Below are positions 14,827-23,178 of a stretch of DNA of 35,972 bases, piece by piece. The notes beneath the pieces were generated by a model, which saw only the letters and a list, made by a program, of their open reading frames with translations, was not told the origin of the DNA and did no database searches. Within the stretch, counting starts at the first letter, position 1. The number at the start of each line of letters is the position of its first letter. This stretch comes from an uncultured bacterium (GTDB taxonomy: Bacteria; Bacillota; Clostridia; Lachnospirales; Lachnospiraceae): NCBI GenBank assembly GCA_905215625.1, contig CAJMQQ010000027.1, positions 1 through 35,972 on the forward strand. Direction: 5' to 3'. The position numbers were made by a program, and so were the translations under genes.

Positions 14827-16179
14827 ATGGCGAAAGAAAAAAAGATGAAACGCTGCATCGTTTCTCTGCAGCCAGATGTCGAGTCTATGCTGGATTGGAA
14901 TACATTAACCCCGGCAGATTTTGAGCCGGCAACTCAGAATGAAAGAGAAGATTTCATTCAGGAACGTGCCAGTGTATCTTATTGGAAGGATGCATGGAGA
15001 AGATTAAAGCAGAATACAGTTGCCATGGTAGCATTAGGCGTTGTAATCTTTTTGATCCTCTTTGCATTTGTAGGGCCTTATCTGGTTCCCTATGGATATG
15101 ATGAATTTAACAAAGGTGCAGAAAATCTGTATCCTTATCACTATACTCTGGAAGATCAGAAGCGTCTGGACGAAGAAATTGCTGCCAGAACCCAGAGCGA
15201 AGTATTAGATGTAGACGCAATGATTGCAAAAGCAGAAGAAGAGGCCGCTGCAAAAGGCGAAAAACTGTCTTCTGTAGAAAAAGCAAAAATCAAAGCTCAG
15301 GCAAAAGTAGCTGCTAAAAATACAGAAAGCAGCGAAGACGCAGATCCGAAGGTAATCCGCAAGGAACTGGGGATCAAGAAAAAGATGTTTGGATATTCCC
15401 AGCAGGAATTAGAGCGCAAGGCAGCTGGAGAAAAGGTATTCCCGCACATTTTTGGTACTGATATGTATGGACGTGATATTTTAGTCCGCGTTATGTACGG
15501 CGCCCGTGTTTCCATGTCTGTTGGTATCTGTGCTGCAATCCTGGTATTGCTGATTGGTGCAGTATATGGTTCTATTTCTGGATACTGTGGAGGAAAAGTC
15601 GATGCTGTGATGCAGCGTATTGTTGAGCTGATTTATTCCGTACCAGAAATGCTGGTTGTACTTTTAATTGCTACAGCATTAAAACCAATTTTAACCGAGT
15701 TTGTAAACTCCGGTTCTGGTCCGCTGAAATCTTTTGTAGGCGTATTAGGTCCAAACCTGATTTCTCTGTTTATTGCATTTGGTATGCTTTACTGGGTAAC
15801 CATGAGCCGTATTATCCGTGGCCAGGTACTTCAGTTAAAAGAGCAGGAATATGTAACCGCAGCAAAAGCGCTGGGAGCTTCCGGCGGCCGCATCATCCGT
15901 AAGCATCTGCTTCCAAACTGTATTGGTCAGATTGTTGTTACCACCTGCCTGCAGATTCCGTCTGCAATCTTCCTGGAGTCCTTCCTTTCATACCTGGGCG
16001 TAGGTGTTTCTGCACCGCTTCCAAGTTTAGGATCCATGGCAACAGACGCACTGAGCGGTATGTATACCTATACTTATCGTTTGATTATTCCTGCAGTCGT
16101 ATTATCTGTTATGATTTTAGCATTCAACCTGTTTGGCGATGGTCTTAGAGATGCCTTAGACCCCAAACTGAAGAAATAG
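14827..16179 (+). CDS. oppC: Oligopeptide ABC transporter permease OppC with a large extracytoplasmic insertion
   Basis: 450 residues, against roughly 300-350 for ordinary OppC. The first membrane segment is at about 65-88. Residues about 97-203 are a highly charged Ala/Lys/Glu-rich stretch, predicted helical, which replaces the usual short loop before the conserved HIFGTDMYGRDILVR motif (207-221). The remaining channel helices, the EAA loop (AAKALGASGGRIIRKHLLPN) and the end FNLFGDGLRDALDPKLKK are normal. Topology puts the insertion outside the membrane, where it could meet OppA or the cell wall; this is inference. The gene starts two bases after the oppB stop. Confidence 0.92.
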   Translation: MAKEKKMKRCIVSLQPDVESMLDWNTLTPADFEPATQNEREDFIQERASVSYWKDAWRRLKQNTVAMVALGVVIFLILFAFVGPYLVPYGYDEFNKGAENLYPYHYTLEDQKRLDEEIAARTQSEVLDVDAMIAKAEEEAAAKGEKLSSVEKAKIKAQAKVAAKNTESSEDADPKVIRKELGIKKKMFGYSQQELERKAAGEKVFPHIFGTDMYGRDILVRVMYGARVSMSVGICAAILVLLIGAVYGSISGYCGGKVDAVMQRIVELIYSVPEMLVVLLIATALKPILTEFVNSGSGPLKSFVGVLGPNLISLFIAFGMLYWVTMSRIIRGQVLQLKEQEYVTAAKALGASGGRIIRKHLLPNCIGQIVVTTCLQIPSAIFLESFLSYLGVGVSAPLPSLGSMATDALSGMYTYTYRLIIPAVVLSVMILAFNLFGDGLRDALDPKLKK

Positions 16180-16194
16180 GAAGGAGGAGACAAA

Positions 16195-17223
16195 ATGGCT
16201 GAGACAAAAAACGAAAATCAGAAGTTATTGGAAGTGAAAGACCTGCACGTTTCCTTCTTTACACCTGCTGGAGAGGTAAAGGCAGTAAGCGGTATCTCCT
16301 ATGATTTAAACTATGGCGAAGTTATGGGCGTAGTAGGAGAGTCTGGTTCTGGCAAAAGTGTGGAGGCATATTCCATTATGGGACTTTTGCAGTCTCCGGG
16401 TAAAGTCATTGGTGGTTCCATTACCTTTGAGGGACAGGATGTCCTGAAATTTTCCAAGGATGAAATGACTTCATTCCGCGGCAGCAAGGTAGCAATGATT
16501 TTCCAGAATCCGATGACCTGTTTAAATCCGGTATATACCATTGGAAACCAGTTGGTGGAAGCCCTTCGCGCTCACGATAAATCCATTTCCAAAGCCGACG
16601 CAGAAAAACAGGCGATGAAAATGATGGAGTTAGTTGGAATTAACAACGTAGAGAAGCGTATGAAGCAGTATCCCCATGAGTTTTCCGGCGGTATGCGTCA
16701 GCGTGTTATGATTGCAATGGGACTGATTTGCCATCCGCAGCTTTTAATTGCTGATGAGCCGACTACTGCACTGGACGTTACCATTCAGGCGCAGATTCTG
16801 GAGTTAATGAAAGAACTTCAGAAAAAGACAAAGATGGGTATCATCTTTATTACCCATAACCTGGGCGTTGTGGCAGACATCTGTGACAAAGTATCGGTTA
16901 TGTATGCAGGAAAGATGGTAGAGCAGGGACCAGTAGATGATATTTTCTACAATCCTTCCCATCCATATACAAAAGGTCTGCTCCGCTCCATGCCCCGTGT
17001 AGACGCAGAGAGTTATGAGAGACTGATTCCAATTGAAGGAACACCAGTTGATATGCTGAATCCGCCGGAAGGATGCCCGTTTGCACCCCGGTGTGAGCAG
17101 TGCATGAAGATCTGCTTAAAGAAGATGCCGCCATATGTGGAAATCAGCGAAAATCATCGTTCTGCCTGCTGGCTGCGGGTTCAGGAACGTTTAAACAAGG
17201 AGGAAAAAAACAATGAATCATGA
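16195..17223 (+). CDS. oppD: Oligopeptide ABC transporter ATP-binding protein OppD
   Basis: 342-residue ATPase. Walker A GESGSGKS is at 48-55, the signature is FSGGMRQRVMIAMG, Walker B is LLIADEPTTALD, and the switch His is in FITHNLGVV. The C-terminal oligopeptide-transporter extension carries C294, C300 and C307 in GCPFAPRCEQCMKIC plus a later Cys. Such cysteines are conserved in the subfamily, and an iron-sulfur cluster has been reported there in related Opp proteins. Whether one is present here is unknown. It pairs with OppF to power uptake. AGGAGG precedes the ATG, and the 3' end overlaps oppF. Confidence 0.95.
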   Translation: MAETKNENQKLLEVKDLHVSFFTPAGEVKAVSGISYDLNYGEVMGVVGESGSGKSVEAYSIMGLLQSPGKVIGGSITFEGQDVLKFSKDEMTSFRGSKVAMIFQNPMTCLNPVYTIGNQLVEALRAHDKSISKADAEKQAMKMMELVGINNVEKRMKQYPHEFSGGMRQRVMIAMGLICHPQLLIADEPTTALDVTIQAQILELMKELQKKTKMGIIFITHNLGVVADICDKVSVMYAGKMVEQGPVDDIFYNPSHPYTKGLLRSMPRVDAESYERLIPIEGTPVDMLNPPEGCPFAPRCEQCMKICLKKMPPYVEISENHRSACWLRVQERLNKEEKNNES

Positions 17224-18226
17224 TGAGAAGATTCTCCTTGAGGTTAAAAATTTAAGAAAATACTTTCCAATTAAGGGAATGAAGGGACCTGGCGTCCAGG
17301 CTGTTCAGGACGTATCTTTCTTTATTAAAAAAGGAGAGACATTAGGTCTGGTAGGAGAGTCCGGATGTGGTAAAACCACATTGGGAAGAACCGTTCTCCG
17401 TCTTCACGAACCGACCGGCGGAAGTATTATTTACGATGGAACACCGATTTACGACAATCCTCTTGGGGAAGACGGAAAACCATTAGGAAAGCTGCAGGCA
17501 GTAAATATGCTGCCATACAGAAGAAAAATGCAGATTATTTTCCAGGATCCGTCCGCATCTCTGGATCCCCGTATGACAGTGGGAGAGATTATCGGTGAAG
17601 CCATTGACATTCATAAACTTGCCGCCAGCAAGCAGGACAGAACCGATATGATTAAGGAACTTCTGCGCCGTGTAGGATTAAATACCGAACACGCAAACCG
17701 CTATCCCCATGAGTTTTCCGGCGGTCAGCAGCAGAGAGTTGGTATTGCCCGCGCCCTGGCTGTAAAACCAGAATTTATTGTCTGTGATGAGCCGATTTCT
17801 GCGTTAGACGTATCTATTCAGTCTCAGGTTGTAAATATGCTGGAAGATATGCAGGAAGAATTAGGCCTGACCTATTTATTTATTGCTCATGATTTATCCG
17901 TAGTACGCCATATTTCCAACCGGATTGGCGTTATGTATTTAGGATCCTTAGTGGAATTAGGAGAAAGTTACGAATTGAACCGCAATCCAATTCATCCATA
18001 TACTAAGACGCTGCTGTCAGCAGTTCCGGTTCCGGATCCAAAACTTAGCCGCACCCGTAGCAGAATTGTATTGGAAGGAGATATTCCAAGCCCGATCAAT
18101 CCGCCTAGCGGATGCCGGTTCCATACCCGCTGCCCATACGCAACAGAAAAGTGCAGACAGGAGATGCCGAAGTTTAAAGAGCACGCACCTGGACACTGGG
18201 CAGCCTGCCATTTACTGGATCAGTAA
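17213..18226 (+). CDS. oppF: Oligopeptide ABC transporter ATP-binding protein OppF
   Basis: 337-residue second ATPase of the transporter. Walker A GESGCGKT is at 48-55, the signature is FSGGQQQRVGIARAL, Walker B is FIVCDEPISALD, and the switch is FIAHDLSVV. The C-terminal extension has GCRFHTRCPYATEKC and a final Cys in AACHLL. The ATG overlaps the oppD end by 11 bases, and AAGGAGG lies inside oppD, so translation is probably coupled. It is followed by a hairpin without a T-run before oppA. Confidence 0.95.
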   Translation: MNHDEKILLEVKNLRKYFPIKGMKGPGVQAVQDVSFFIKKGETLGLVGESGCGKTTLGRTVLRLHEPTGGSIIYDGTPIYDNPLGEDGKPLGKLQAVNMLPYRRKMQIIFQDPSASLDPRMTVGEIIGEAIDIHKLAASKQDRTDMIKELLRRVGLNTEHANRYPHEFSGGQQQRVGIARALAVKPEFIVCDEPISALDVSIQSQVVNMLEDMQEELGLTYLFIAHDLSVVRHISNRIGVMYLGSLVELGESYELNRNPIHPYTKTLLSAVPVPDPKLSRTRSRIVLEGDIPSPINPPSGCRFHTRCPYATEKCRQEMPKFKEHAPGHWAACHLLDQ

Positions 18227-18253
18227 ACAGCAGGGACGGGATAAGAGTAGGTA

Positions 18254-18278
18254 ACAGCGCCTCTTAAAGAGGCGTTGT
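18254..18278 (+). other. Intercistronic hairpin between oppF and oppA
   Basis: An 11-step stem (ACAGCGCCTCT pairing with AGAGGCGTTGT, one wobble) closes on a 3-base loop. There is no T-run, so it is probably not a terminator. A likely role is to protect the upstream oppBCDF message end or to separate it from the more abundant oppA message. Confidence 0.6.
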
Positions 18279-18290
18279 CATAGAATCTCA

Positions 18291-18303
18291 CGAAAAATTT
18301 TCG
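18291..18303. promoter_or_regulatory. AT-rich palindrome before oppA
   Basis: CGAAAAATTTTCG is a perfect inverted repeat about a central A, located 26 bases before the oppA ATG. It contains AATTTTC and GAAAATT-like halves reminiscent of CodY half-sites, but not the consensus arrangement. Function is unassigned. Confidence 0.35.
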
Positions 18304-18329
18304 GGGATAAGAAAAAAGGAGGAAGAATT

Positions 18330-20069
18330 ATGAGAAAGACAAAGAAAATTGTGTCTCTTGCTCTGGCTTCTGCAATGGTTGCATCTTTAGCAGCCTGCGG
18401 CGGCAGCGACAATGGCGCAACAACTGCAGCGGCTACTACAGCAGCAAGCGCTGAGACAACCGCAGCAGAGAGCAAAGATGCGGCAGCAGAAAGCACTGAG
18501 GCAGCAGCCGGCGAATACAATCTGTCTGTTTGTATCGCTTCTGAGCCTCAGACCATTGACCCAGCATTAAATACCGCAATTGACGGCGCCATCATGGTTC
18601 AGCATGCATTCGAAGGTCTTGTAAAGTGGGTTGACGATGGCAATGGCAATGCAGTAACAGCTCCTGGTCAGGCAGAGTCTTACGAGAAGGTAGTAAACGA
18701 GGACGGTACCGTTACCTATACCTTTAAGATGCGTGACGGCATTCAGTGGTCTGACGGCAAGCCTGTAACTGCAGGTGACTTCGAGTACAGCTGGAAGCGT
18801 CTGGCAAGTCCGGAAACTGCTGCTGACTACTGCTACATGATTGACATGGTAAAGGGTTATGCAGAGGTTGCTTCCGGAGCAGCAGATAAAGATACTCTGG
18901 CAATCAAGGCGATTGATGATCAGACTCTGGAAATCGTATTATCTTACGACTGCCCATACTTTGATCAGATTATGGCATTCCCAGCAACCTTCCCAGTTCG
19001 TCAGGACATGGTAGAAGGCAACGAAAAGTGGACATATGATCCAGCAACTTATATTGGCAATGGTCCGTATAAGATGACAGAGTGGTCTCACAACGCATAC
19101 ATCAATATGGAAAAGAGCGAGACTTACTACGATTATGACAAACTTGGTCCAGACAGCATTAAGTTTACCTTGTTAGATGATGCAAACGCTATGTTAGCAG
19201 CTTATAACAGCGGTGAGTTAGACTTTATCAACAGCTTCCCAACCGACGAGATTGCAAATTACTTAGCTTCCGGCGAAATTGAAGTTGCAGACTACATTGG
19301 CTGCTACTATGTATGCTTCAACACTGAGGATGAAGTATTTAAGGATCCAAAGATCCGTAAGGCATTCTCCTTAGCAATCGACAGAAACTACATCGTAGAG
19401 AACGTTACCCAGACTGGCGAACTTCCGGCAACTGGATATGTTCCATCTGGTGTAGTAGATGCAGACGCTTCCGGTGACGACTTCCGTACGGTTGGCGGCG
19501 ACTACTACAGCGTAACAGCAGAAGACTATGAGAAGAACTGTGAAGAGGCTCGCGCTCTGTTAGCAGAGGCTGGTTATCCAAACGGCGAAGGCTTCCCAAC
19601 TGTTGAGTATATGTTCAATACCGATGACAAGCACAAAGCAATCGGCGAGGCATTACAGAGTATGTGGCAGGAAGTTCTGGGCGTAAACGTTACCCTGAGC
19701 AATCAGGACTGGAACGTATTCTTAGAGAGCCGTAAGCAGGGTCAGTACCAGATCGCACGTAACGGCTGGATCGCTGACTACAACGATGCTTGCTCCTTCT
19801 TAGATATGTGGTATACCGACGGCGGCAACAACGATGCTCAGTATTCTAACCCAGAGTACGATGCATTAATTGATGCAGCAAAGGCAACTACTGTTCCAGA
19901 AGAGCGTATGGAAGCATTCCATAAGGCAGAAGACATTCTGATTGGTCAGGACAGCGTATTAGCTCCTCTGTACTTCTATACACAGCCATATATGCTGGCA
20001 GATGACATTGAGGGTATGTACTATACTCCTCTTGGATTCTTCTTCTTTGGTTACACCACTCAGAAATAA
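18330..20069 (+). CDS. oppA: Oligopeptide-binding lipoprotein OppA
   Basis: 579-residue extracellular solute-binding protein of family 5. The signal peptide ends in the lipobox LAAC with lipidated C23. A low-complexity Ala/Thr/Ser/Glu linker (about 25-60) follows, then the binding domain starting LSVCIASEPQTIDPALN, which is the canonical start of peptide-binding folds. The C-terminal DMWYTDGGNNDAQYSNPEYDALI region is also typical. It captures peptides at the outer membrane face and hands them to OppB/OppC. AAAAGGAGGAA precedes the ATG. Codon use is strongly biased towards a few codons, consistent with high expression. A strong terminator follows. Confidence 0.96.
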   Translation: MRKTKKIVSLALASAMVASLAACGGSDNGATTAAATTAASAETTAAESKDAAAESTEAAAGEYNLSVCIASEPQTIDPALNTAIDGAIMVQHAFEGLVKWVDDGNGNAVTAPGQAESYEKVVNEDGTVTYTFKMRDGIQWSDGKPVTAGDFEYSWKRLASPETAADYCYMIDMVKGYAEVASGAADKDTLAIKAIDDQTLEIVLSYDCPYFDQIMAFPATFPVRQDMVEGNEKWTYDPATYIGNGPYKMTEWSHNAYINMEKSETYYDYDKLGPDSIKFTLLDDANAMLAAYNSGELDFINSFPTDEIANYLASGEIEVADYIGCYYVCFNTEDEVFKDPKIRKAFSLAIDRNYIVENVTQTGELPATGYVPSGVVDADASGDDFRTVGGDYYSVTAEDYEKNCEEARALLAEAGYPNGEGFPTVEYMFNTDDKHKAIGEALQSMWQEVLGVNVTLSNQDWNVFLESRKQGQYQIARNGWIADYNDACSFLDMWYTDGGNNDAQYSNPEYDALIDAAKATTVPEERMEAFHKAEDILIGQDSVLAPLYFYTQPYMLADDIEGMYYTPLGFFFFGYTTQK

Positions 20070-20088
20070 ACTTCATAAGAACGTTTTG

Positions 20089-20128
20089 GAAGGCCGTTTC
20101 CGGATTTTGGAAGGGGCCTTCTTTTTTT
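20089..20128 (+). terminator. Intrinsic terminator after oppA
   Basis: GAAGGCC (20089-20095) pairs with GGCCTTC (20115-20121). An inner TTCC/GGAA stem closes the loop, and seven Ts follow at 20122-20128. Confidence 0.92.
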
Positions 20129-20138
20129 GAATCCTGTC

Positions 20139-20167
20139 TTTCCAAAGCAGAATAAGTATGATATAAT
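20139..20167 (+). promoter_or_regulatory. Promoter of pyrH and the downstream block
   Basis: -35 TTTCCA (20139-20144), a 17-base spacer, and -10 TATAAT (20162-20167) with an extended -10 TGA directly before it. The predicted start near 20174 leaves a leader of about 68 bases holding two hairpins. Confidence 0.75.
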
Positions 20168-20180
20168 AAAATTCAGAGTC

Positions 20181-20211
20181 CATCTGTTTTTCAGATGAGG
20201 TGTTTGACACC
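20181..20211 (+). promoter_or_regulatory. Tandem hairpins in the pyrH leader
   Basis: CATCTG-TTTTT-CAGATG (20181-20197) is followed one base later by GGTGT-TTG-ACACC (20199-20211), both perfectly paired. They lie between the promoter and the ribosome site. Their role is unknown; RNA stability or protein binding are possible. Confidence 0.45.
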
Positions 20212-20241
20212 AGAAGATTATACAATAGGAGATTGATTCTG

Positions 20242-20943
20242 ATGAAGACAAGACGCGTATTGTTAAAATTAAGCGGCGAGGCGTTAGCTGGTCCGAAAAA
20301 GACAGGCTTTGATGAGGATACGGTAAAAGAAGTAGCCCGTCAGGTAAAGATTTCAGTAGATGCAGGCGTACAGGTGGGGATTGTGATTGGAGGCGGCAAC
20401 TTCTGGAGGGGCCGTACCAGTGAGGCCATTGACCGGACGAAGGCAGATCAGATTGGGATGCTGGCTACGGTTATGAACTGCATTTATGTATCTGAGATTT
20501 TCCGCAATGCAGGGATGAAAACCCAGATTCTGACCCCCTTTGAGTGCGGTTCCATGACCAAGCTGTTTTCAAAAGACAGAGCGAATAAATATTTTGAGCG
20601 GGGCATGGTTGTATTTTTTGCAGGCGGCACCGGACATCCATACTTTTCAACCGATACCGGTATTGCCCTCCGTGCCATTGAGATGGAGGCGGACTGTATT
20701 TTACTTGCAAAGGCCATTGACGGCGTGTATGACAGCGATCCGAAGCTGAATCCAGACGCAAAGAAATACGATACCATTTCCATCCAGGAAGTAATTGACA
20801 AGAAACTGGCCGTTGTAGATTTAACGGCGTCCATTATGTGTATGGAACACAAAATGCCCATGGCTGTATTCAGCCTCAATGAAAAAGACGGTATTGCCCT
20901 GGCCATGCAGGGAAAAATTAACGGCACAATCGTGACCGCATAA
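20242..20943 (+). CDS. pyrH: UMP kinase
   Basis: 233 residues from the ATG at 20242. The open frame reaches back to 20200, but those codons fall in the leader hairpins and the protein family starts at MKTRRVLLKLSGEAL. Signatures are GGGNFWRG, MLATVMNCIYVSEIF and GGTGHPYFSTDTGIALRA. The enzyme phosphorylates UMP to UDP with ATP as a cytosolic hexamer; bacterial forms are regulated by GTP and UTP. It is followed by frr after 13 bases, as in most bacteria, but it is unusually separated from tsf by the opp operon. Confidence 0.97.
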   Translation: MKTRRVLLKLSGEALAGPKKTGFDEDTVKEVARQVKISVDAGVQVGIVIGGGNFWRGRTSEAIDRTKADQIGMLATVMNCIYVSEIFRNAGMKTQILTPFECGSMTKLFSKDRANKYFERGMVVFFAGGTGHPYFSTDTGIALRAIEMEADCILLAKAIDGVYDSDPKLNPDAKKYDTISIQEVIDKKLAVVDLTASIMCMEHKMPMAVFSLNEKDGIALAMQGKINGTIVTA

Positions 20944-20956
20944 TCAGGAGGACATT

Positions 20957-21505
20957 ATGGATATTAAGACATATGAAGAGAAGATGAATAAAACCTTAGA
21001 TTCCTTAACCAATGAGTATGGAACCATCCGAGCAGGACGTGCCAATCCTCATGTGTTAGATAAGATCCGAGTAGATTATTACGGAACGCCAACCCCACTG
21101 CAGCAGGTAGGAAATATCTCTGTTCCAGAGCCTCGCGTATTGGTTATCCAGCCTTGGGAAAAAAGTCTGATTAAGCCAATTGAAAAGGCAATCCAGACTT
21201 CCGAACTGGGAATCAATCCAACCAATGACGGCAGTGTAATTCGTCTGATTTTTCCGGAACTTACTGAAGAGCGCAGAAAAGATCTGGCAAAAGACGTAAA
21301 GAAGAAAGGCGACAATGCGAAAGTTGCACTGCGCAACATCCGACGGGATGCCAATGACGCATTTAAGAAAGCAGAAAAGGCAGGCGAGATTTCAGAGGAT
21401 GAACAGCAGGATTTAGAACATAAGATTCAGAAACTGACTGACAAGATGGTTGAAAAGATCGACAAAGCTGTAGAAGTAAAGACAAAAGAGATTATGACTG
21501 TATAA
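20957..21505 (+). CDS. frr: Ribosome recycling factor
   Basis: 182 residues, a near-standard length. It shows GRANPHVLDKIRVDYYGTPTPLQQVGNISVPEPRVLVIQPW and the C-terminal three-helix segment RRDANDAFKKAEKAGEISEDEQQ, both canonical. With EF-G it splits the post-termination ribosome. It is co-transcribed with pyrH, and ATCAGGAGG lies upstream of the ATG. Confidence 0.98.
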   Translation: MDIKTYEEKMNKTLDSLTNEYGTIRAGRANPHVLDKIRVDYYGTPTPLQQVGNISVPEPRVLVIQPWEKSLIKPIEKAIQTSELGINPTNDGSVIRLIFPELTEERRKDLAKDVKKKGDNAKVALRNIRRDANDAFKKAEKAGEISEDEQQDLEHKIQKLTDKMVEKIDKAVEVKTKEIMTV

Positions 21506-21514
21506 TCTGTCAGG

Positions 21515-21556
21515 GGGCTGCCGCAACAAGAAGAAAGATGATTTCAGCGGCAGTCC
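21515..21556 (+). other. Hairpin between frr and uppS
   Basis: GGGCTGCCGC (21515-21524) pairs with GCGGCAGTCC (21547-21556) with one G-T wobble and a 22-base loop. The following TTCTTTG is only weakly T-rich. It may be a leaky terminator or a processing site that tunes expression of the lipid and isoprenoid genes relative to pyrH-frr. Confidence 0.5.
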
Positions 21557-21595
21557 TTCTTTGCATATCGGGAAACAGATAGAGGAGGACAAACC

Positions 21596-22321
21596 ATGCC
21601 AGATACAGGAAAAATAGAAAATATGGCAATTCCGGCTCATGTAGCTATTATTTTAGACGGAAATGGCCGATGGGCCAAGAAAAGAGGACTTCCCAGAGCC
21701 ATGGGCCACAAAGAGGGATGCAAGACTGTGGAGCGTACCGTAGAACTGGCTGCCAGAATGGGGATCCAGTATTTAACTGTATATGGGTTTTCCACGGAAA
21801 ACTGGAAGAGATCCAGCGAAGAAGTAGGAGCTCTGATGCAGTTGTTCCGCTACTATATGGTCCGCCTTTTAAAAATTGCAGGGGAACACAACGTTCGGGT
21901 AAAAATGATTGGGGAGAGAAGCCGATTTGACCAGGACATCATTGACGGAATCAATCGCCTGGAAGAAGAAACCAAAGACAATACAGGGCTTACCTTTGTC
22001 ATTGCAGTGAATTACGGGGGAAGAGATGAAATTACCAGAGCGGCAAAGAAACTGGCAGAAGACTGCATCTCGGGAACGGTAACTCCAGATGAAATTAACG
22101 AAAAGATGGTAGCGTCTTATTTGGATACTGCCGGAATTCCGGATCCGGATCTGCTGATCCGTACCAGCGGAGAGATCCGTCTCTCAAATTATCTGCTGTG
22201 GCAGTGCGCCTATACCGAAATCTATGTAACAGATTGTTTGTGGCCGGACTTTAACAAAGAGGAATTAGAAAAAGCCATTGCTGCGTACAATAAAAGGGAA
22301 CGGCGGTTTGGCGGCCGCTAA
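21596..22321 (+). CDS. uppS: Isoprenyl (undecaprenyl) diphosphate synthase
   Basis: 241-residue cis-prenyltransferase. The catalytic motif ILDGNGRWAKKRG has its essential Asp at D21. Other family boxes are GHKEGCKTVERTVE, YLTVYGFSTENWKR and the C-terminal PDPDLLIRTSGEIRLSNYLLWQCAYTE. It condenses isopentenyl diphosphate units to the C55 carrier used for peptidoglycan and wall polymers. AGAGGAGG precedes the ATG. Precursors come from the MEP pathway, two of whose genes (dxr, ispG) are in the same block. Confidence 0.97.
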   Translation: MPDTGKIENMAIPAHVAIILDGNGRWAKKRGLPRAMGHKEGCKTVERTVELAARMGIQYLTVYGFSTENWKRSSEEVGALMQLFRYYMVRLLKIAGEHNVRVKMIGERSRFDQDIIDGINRLEEETKDNTGLTFVIAVNYGGRDEITRAAKKLAEDCISGTVTPDEINEKMVASYLDTAGIPDPDLLIRTSGEIRLSNYLLWQCAYTEIYVTDCLWPDFNKEELEKAIAAYNKRERRFGGR

Positions 22322-22342
22322 GGGGACGGAAAGGAGTTTTAT

Positions 22343-23152
22343 ATGTTTGGAACACGTCTAATCAGCGGAATTGTTCTGGTAATTCTTTCACTTATTTTTG
22401 TAGTGTCCGGCGGAAGTCTGCTGCTTGGAGTTACAGAAGTAATTTCTCTTATCGGGCTGTTTGAGCTGTATCGGGCTTTAAAAATCCAGAAAAGTCCTAT
22501 GGCGGCTGCCGGATACCTGGCAGCCCTGGCCTATTTTGGCCTGCTCTGGATCTCAGATACCGAGTATTTGATGATGGTATTTATCGGCTTTCTGATGACT
22601 TGTATGACCATCTATGTAGTGACTTTTCCAAAATACAAAACGGAAGAGGTAACAGGAGCAGTATTTGGACTTCTGTACGTCCCTGTTATGCTGTCTTATC
22701 TGTATCTGACCAGACAGATGCCGGATGGGAGTTACGTAGTCTGGCTGATTTTTATCAGTTCCTGGGGATGTGATACCTGTGCTTACTGCGTGGGAATGCT
22801 CTTTGGAAAGCACCGCCTGGCGCCGGTACTCAGTCCGAAAAAGTCCATCGAGGGGGCGATAGGAGGCGTAGCAGGAGCGGCGCTTCTGGGATTCCTGTAT
22901 TCCAGCATTTTTAAGGACAATATGCTGAATCTGGTCAATCCACAGGCGGCCTGCGCCATTGCCTGCGCCATTGCGGCGGTCATTTCCCAGATTGGAGATT
23001 TGGCGGCGTCTGCTATTAAGCGCAATCACGATATCAAAGATTATGGACATTTGATCCCTGGACACGGCGGAATTTTAGATCGGTTTGACAGTATGATTTT
23101 TACGGCTCCGGCAATATTTTTTGCAGTATCCCTGCTGGATAAGGTACTTTAG
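22343..23152 (+). CDS. cdsA: Phosphatidate cytidylyltransferase
   Basis: 269-residue polytopic membrane enzyme with about seven to eight hydrophobic helices. The family signature is at the C-terminus: AASAIKRNHDIKDYGHLIPGHGGILDRFDS, including the acidic and Lys residues of the active site. It makes CDP-diacylglycerol from phosphatidic acid and CTP, the entry to phospholipid synthesis. It lies 21 bases after uppS with a GGAAAGGAG ribosome site. Confidence 0.96.
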   Translation: MFGTRLISGIVLVILSLIFVVSGGSLLLGVTEVISLIGLFELYRALKIQKSPMAAAGYLAALAYFGLLWISDTEYLMMVFIGFLMTCMTIYVVTFPKYKTEEVTGAVFGLLYVPVMLSYLYLTRQMPDGSYVVWLIFISSWGCDTCAYCVGMLFGKHRLAPVLSPKKSIEGAIGGVAGAALLGFLYSSIFKDNMLNLVNPQAACAIACAIAAVISQIGDLAASAIKRNHDIKDYGHLIPGHGGILDRFDSMIFTAPAIFFAVSLLDKVL

Positions 23153-23178
23153 GGAAATCATTCAGATTGGAGACAGTT

